This document shows positions 22,729 to 24,361 of a stretch of DNA of 24,361 nt, in pieces. The position numbers were made by a program, and so were the translations under genes. Position 1 is the stretch's first letter. Each line of letters begins with the position of its first letter. The stretch comes from Clostridium sp. CAG:167. GTDB lineage: Bacteria; Bacillota; Clostridia; Lachnospirales; Lachnospiraceae. The notes under the pieces were generated by a model that worked only from the letters and a program-made list of their open reading frames with translations, did not search any database and had not been told where the DNA came from. The DNA lies in NCBI GenBank assembly GCA_000433735.1, contig HF998343.1, positions 23,680-48,040 of the forward strand, written 5' to 3'.

Positions 22729-23557
22729 TACCAGTGAAATAACAAAAAACATAAAAGAGATGTGTATGCAGGTCAATGTGAAATTATCAGATGATGTAAG
22801 AGAAGCATTGCTTGCAGGAAAAGAAAAAGAAGAGAGCCAGATCGGTACCCAGATATTGGATCAGCTGGAAAAGAATATGGATATTGCCTGGGAAAACAAG
22901 ATACCAATCTGCCAGGATACCGGAATGACTGTGGTATTTTTGAAAATAGGACAGGATGTCCATATTGAAGGTGGTTTTATCGAAGATGCTGTAAATGAAG
23001 GCATCCGCCAGGGATATCAGGAAGGATATCTGCGCAAGTCCGTAGTAGGTGATCCGATTTTAAGAGAAAATACAAAAGATAATACGCCGGGAATCATTCA
23101 TTATGAAATAGTTCCCGGAGAAAATCTGGAGATTACTGTAGCACCAAAAGGTTTTGGCAGTGAAAATATGAGTAAGATCTATATGTTGAAACCGGCAGAT
23201 GGTATAGAAGGAGTGAAGAAGGCTATTTTGGATACAGTAGAGACAGCGGGTCCCAATGCATGCCCACCTATGGTTATAGGCGTGGGAATCGGAGGAACCT
23301 TTGAAAAATGCGCTCTGCTGGCAAAAAAAGCACTGGCGAGAGATCTTAATTTACATTCTGATATACCATATGTGAAGGAACTGGAACAGGAAATGTTGGA
23401 AAAAGTGAATGATCTAGGAATCGGACCTGGTGGATTAGGCGGAAGAGTGACAGCCATCGGACTGAATATAGAGACATATCCTACCCACATAGCAGGGCTG
23501 CCAGTTGCCGTTAATATTTGCTGCCATGTAAACCGTCACATAAAGAGAATATTATAG
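22715..23557 (+). CDS. Class I fumarate hydratase, alpha subunit
   Basis: With the next gene it encodes the oxygen-sensitive [4Fe-4S] hydro-lyase that interconverts fumarate and malate. The 280 residues carry the three cluster cysteines expected for this family: Cys66 in CQDTG, Cys183 in GPNACPP, and Cys270 in the ending VNICCHVNRH. Other family blocks are ENTKDNTPGIIHYE and GGLGGRVTAIGLNIETYPTHIAGLP. I start at 22715 (MRTINTSEIT), the usual N-terminus. An ATG four codons earlier at 22703 is also possible and has the better purine stretch. The start lies within the gyrA 3' end, so expression is probably coupled to gyrA. The related L-tartrate dehydratase alpha subunit cannot be fully excluded by sequence alone. 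Confidence 0.93.
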   Translation: MRTINTSEITKNIKEMCMQVNVKLSDDVREALLAGKEKEESQIGTQILDQLEKNMDIAWENKIPICQDTGMTVVFLKIGQDVHIEGGFIEDAVNEGIRQGYQEGYLRKSVVGDPILRENTKDNTPGIIHYEIVPGENLEITVAPKGFGSENMSKIYMLKPADGIEGVKKAILDTVETAGPNACPPMVIGVGIGGTFEKCALLAKKALARDLNLHSDIPYVKELEQEMLEKVNDLGIGPGGLGGRVTAIGLNIETYPTHIAGLPVAVNICCHVNRHIKRIL

Positions 23558-23572
23558 AGGAGCCGTGATTCT

Positions 23573-24121
23573 ATGGATAAATATATTGAAACACCTCTGA
23601 CAAAAGAAAAGGTAAGCCAGCTGCAGGCAGGAGACTATGTATATATTACAGGTACAGTCTATACAGCCAGAGATGCTGCACACAAAAGAATGACAGAAGA
23701 ACTGGCCCAGGGGAAAGAATTACCTTTTGATGTAAAAGACCAGATCATATATTATCTTGGCCCTACACCTAACAGAGAGGGACAGGTAATAGGTTCTGCA
23801 GGACCAACGACCAGCAGTCGTATGGATAAATATGCTCCACAGTTAATGGACCTGGGACAGACAGGTATGATCGGTAAAGGAAAAAGAAGCAAAGAAGTAA
23901 TTGACTCCATGAAAAAGAATACAGCAGTGTATTTTGCCGCAGTAGGCGGTGCAGGTGCATTGTTGTCTCAGTGTATCAAAAAGAGTGAAGTAATAGCTTA
24001 TGATGATCTGGGTACGGAGGCAATACGAAAATTGTATGTAGAGAAACTTCCTGTTATCACAGTTATTGATTGTCAGGGAAATAATATGTACGAATCAGCA
24101 TCAGAAAAATATAAGAGATAA
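23573..24121 (+). CDS. Class I fumarate hydratase, beta subunit
   Basis: The partner subunit corresponding to the C-terminal domain of one-chain class I fumarases. The 182 residues show the swivelling-domain pattern YITGTVYTARDAAHKRM, GPTTSSRMD near 81-89, and GGAGALLSQCI. Near the end come DDLGTEAIRKLYVEKLPV and IDCQGNNMY. Length is normal. GAGGAG lies 10 bases before the ATG, and the gap to the alpha gene is 15 bases, so both form one unit. L-tartrate dehydratase beta is the main alternative. Confidence 0.93.
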   Translation: MDKYIETPLTKEKVSQLQAGDYVYITGTVYTARDAAHKRMTEELAQGKELPFDVKDQIIYYLGPTPNREGQVIGSAGPTTSSRMDKYAPQLMDLGQTGMIGKGKRSKEVIDSMKKNTAVYFAAVGGAGALLSQCIKKSEVIAYDDLGTEAIRKLYVEKLPVITVIDCQGNNMYESASEKYKR

Positions 24122-24126
24122 AACTC

Positions 24127-24164
24127 TATATATGGTGATTTTTTTGTTTTTGCTACCATATATA
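24127..24164 (+). terminator. Inverted repeat after the fumarase genes, possible terminator
   Basis: TATATATGGT (24127-24136) and ACCATATATA (24155-24164) are perfect 10-base inverted arms around an 18-base T-rich loop, 6 bases after the stop. The T runs lie in the loop and not after the stem, so this is not a classical terminator, but no better one is seen before the tRNA promoter. Confidence 0.45.
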
Positions 24165-24203
24165 TGACAGTAAAAAAAATATGATGAAAATATCAAAAAA
24201 TGT

Positions 24204-24232
24204 TTGACATTAGTATGCATTTTTGATACAAT
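24204..24232 (+). promoter_or_regulatory. Near-consensus sigma-A promoter for tRNA-Ser
   Basis: A perfect -35 TTGACA (24204-24209), 17 bases, then TACAAT (24227-24232). Transcription should start near 24239, leaving a leader of about 45 bases before the tRNA with two small hairpins (CACTG/CAGTG and TGAATAT/ATATTCA). Confidence 0.9.
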
Positions 24233-24285
24233 AATGCTTGCACTGAAAAACACAGTGTAATTGAATATCGAAAGCATATTCAGCT

Positions 24286-24361
24286 GGAGAAGTACTCAAG
24301 TGGCTGAAGAGGCGCCCCTGCTAAGGGTGTAGGTCGTTCGCGCGGCGCGAGGGTTCAAATC
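24286..24361 (+). tRNA. tRNA-Ser(GCT), cut by the window end
   Basis: The sequence starts GGAGAAG and has the D arm CTCAAGTGGCTGAAGAGGC. The anticodon stem is CGCCC/GGGTG with loop CTGCTAA. Anticodon GCT is at 24320-24322 and reads AGC and AGT serine codons. A long variable arm rich in GC follows, as in all serine tRNAs, then GAGGGTTCAAATC of the T arm. The 3' acceptor strand lies beyond the window. Confidence 0.93.

Noticed and set aside
22018..22776. 252-codon minus-strand frame opposite gyrA, and the 169-codon plus-strand frame opposite the carboxypeptidase gene (2086-2595)
   Set aside because: Both lie fully against well-supported genes, show no recognisable family, and have the residue bias of antisense translation.
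1..24361. CRISPR arrays, insertion sequences, prophage or defence genes
   Set aside because: No spaced direct repeats, transposase or integrase motifs, or foreign-looking blocks were seen; every sizeable frame outside the housekeeping genes is a shadow.

Overview
The window is a chromosomal replication-origin region of a low-GC, anaerobic Firmicute, most likely a member of the Clostridia and probably Lachnospiraceae. This rests on the gene order, the AT-rich base composition, a TyrS with an S4 tail, a DUF4446 gene after parB, and an oxygen-sensitive two-subunit class I fumarase. I cannot name the genus from sequence alone. I see no mobile element, prophage, CRISPR array or integron.

Layout. 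Positions 1-5090 hold the outer left part: tyrS (+), a penicillin-binding D-Ala-D-Ala carboxypeptidase (-), trmB (+), an AI-2E/YdbI-type membrane protein (-) and tRNA-Lys(CTT) (+), separated by hairpin terminators and short promoter gaps. Positions 5093-14048 are entirely minus strand, in the classical order leading away from the origin: rpmH, rnpA, yidD, yidC, jag, then a terminator, mnmE, mnmG, rsmG, then three parS-like sites, parA, parB and a DUF4446 gene. Positions 14049-15878 hold the origin: a short divergent rpmH/dnaA promoter region with one perfect DnaA box, dnaA itself, and an AT-rich dnaA-dnaN gap with a second perfect DnaA box, degenerate boxes and a GC-rich inverted repeat. Positions 15879-24121 run on the plus strand: dnaN, a small S4-domain gene, recF, gyrB, gyrA and two fumarase subunit genes, tightly packed and partly overlapping. 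The window ends inside tRNA-Ser(GCT), which follows a near-consensus promoter.

How the genes work together. DnaA opens the origin, DnaN clamps the polymerase, RecF handles gaps and GyrBA removes supercoils. ParA, ParB and the parS sites about 7 kb to the left handle origin segregation. RpmH, RnpA, YidD, YidC and Jag link ribosome building, tRNA 5' maturation and membrane-protein insertion. MnmE and MnmG modify the wobble uridine of tRNAs, RsmG methylates 16S rRNA and TrmB methylates tRNA G46. Nearly all genes on both arms are co-oriented with fork movement; the exceptions are tyrS, trmB and tRNA-Lys.

I found no convincing undescribed system. The points most worth a second look lie inside familiar genes: a DnaA with substitutions in its Walker A loop and DnaA-box-binding segment; a YidC with Tyr at the conserved groove-arginine position; an RNase P protein whose RNR motif reads RHH; a GyrA with Gly at the acidic quinolone position; three parS sites that all lost the central CpG; and a terminator so close to mnmE that there is no room for a promoter between them.
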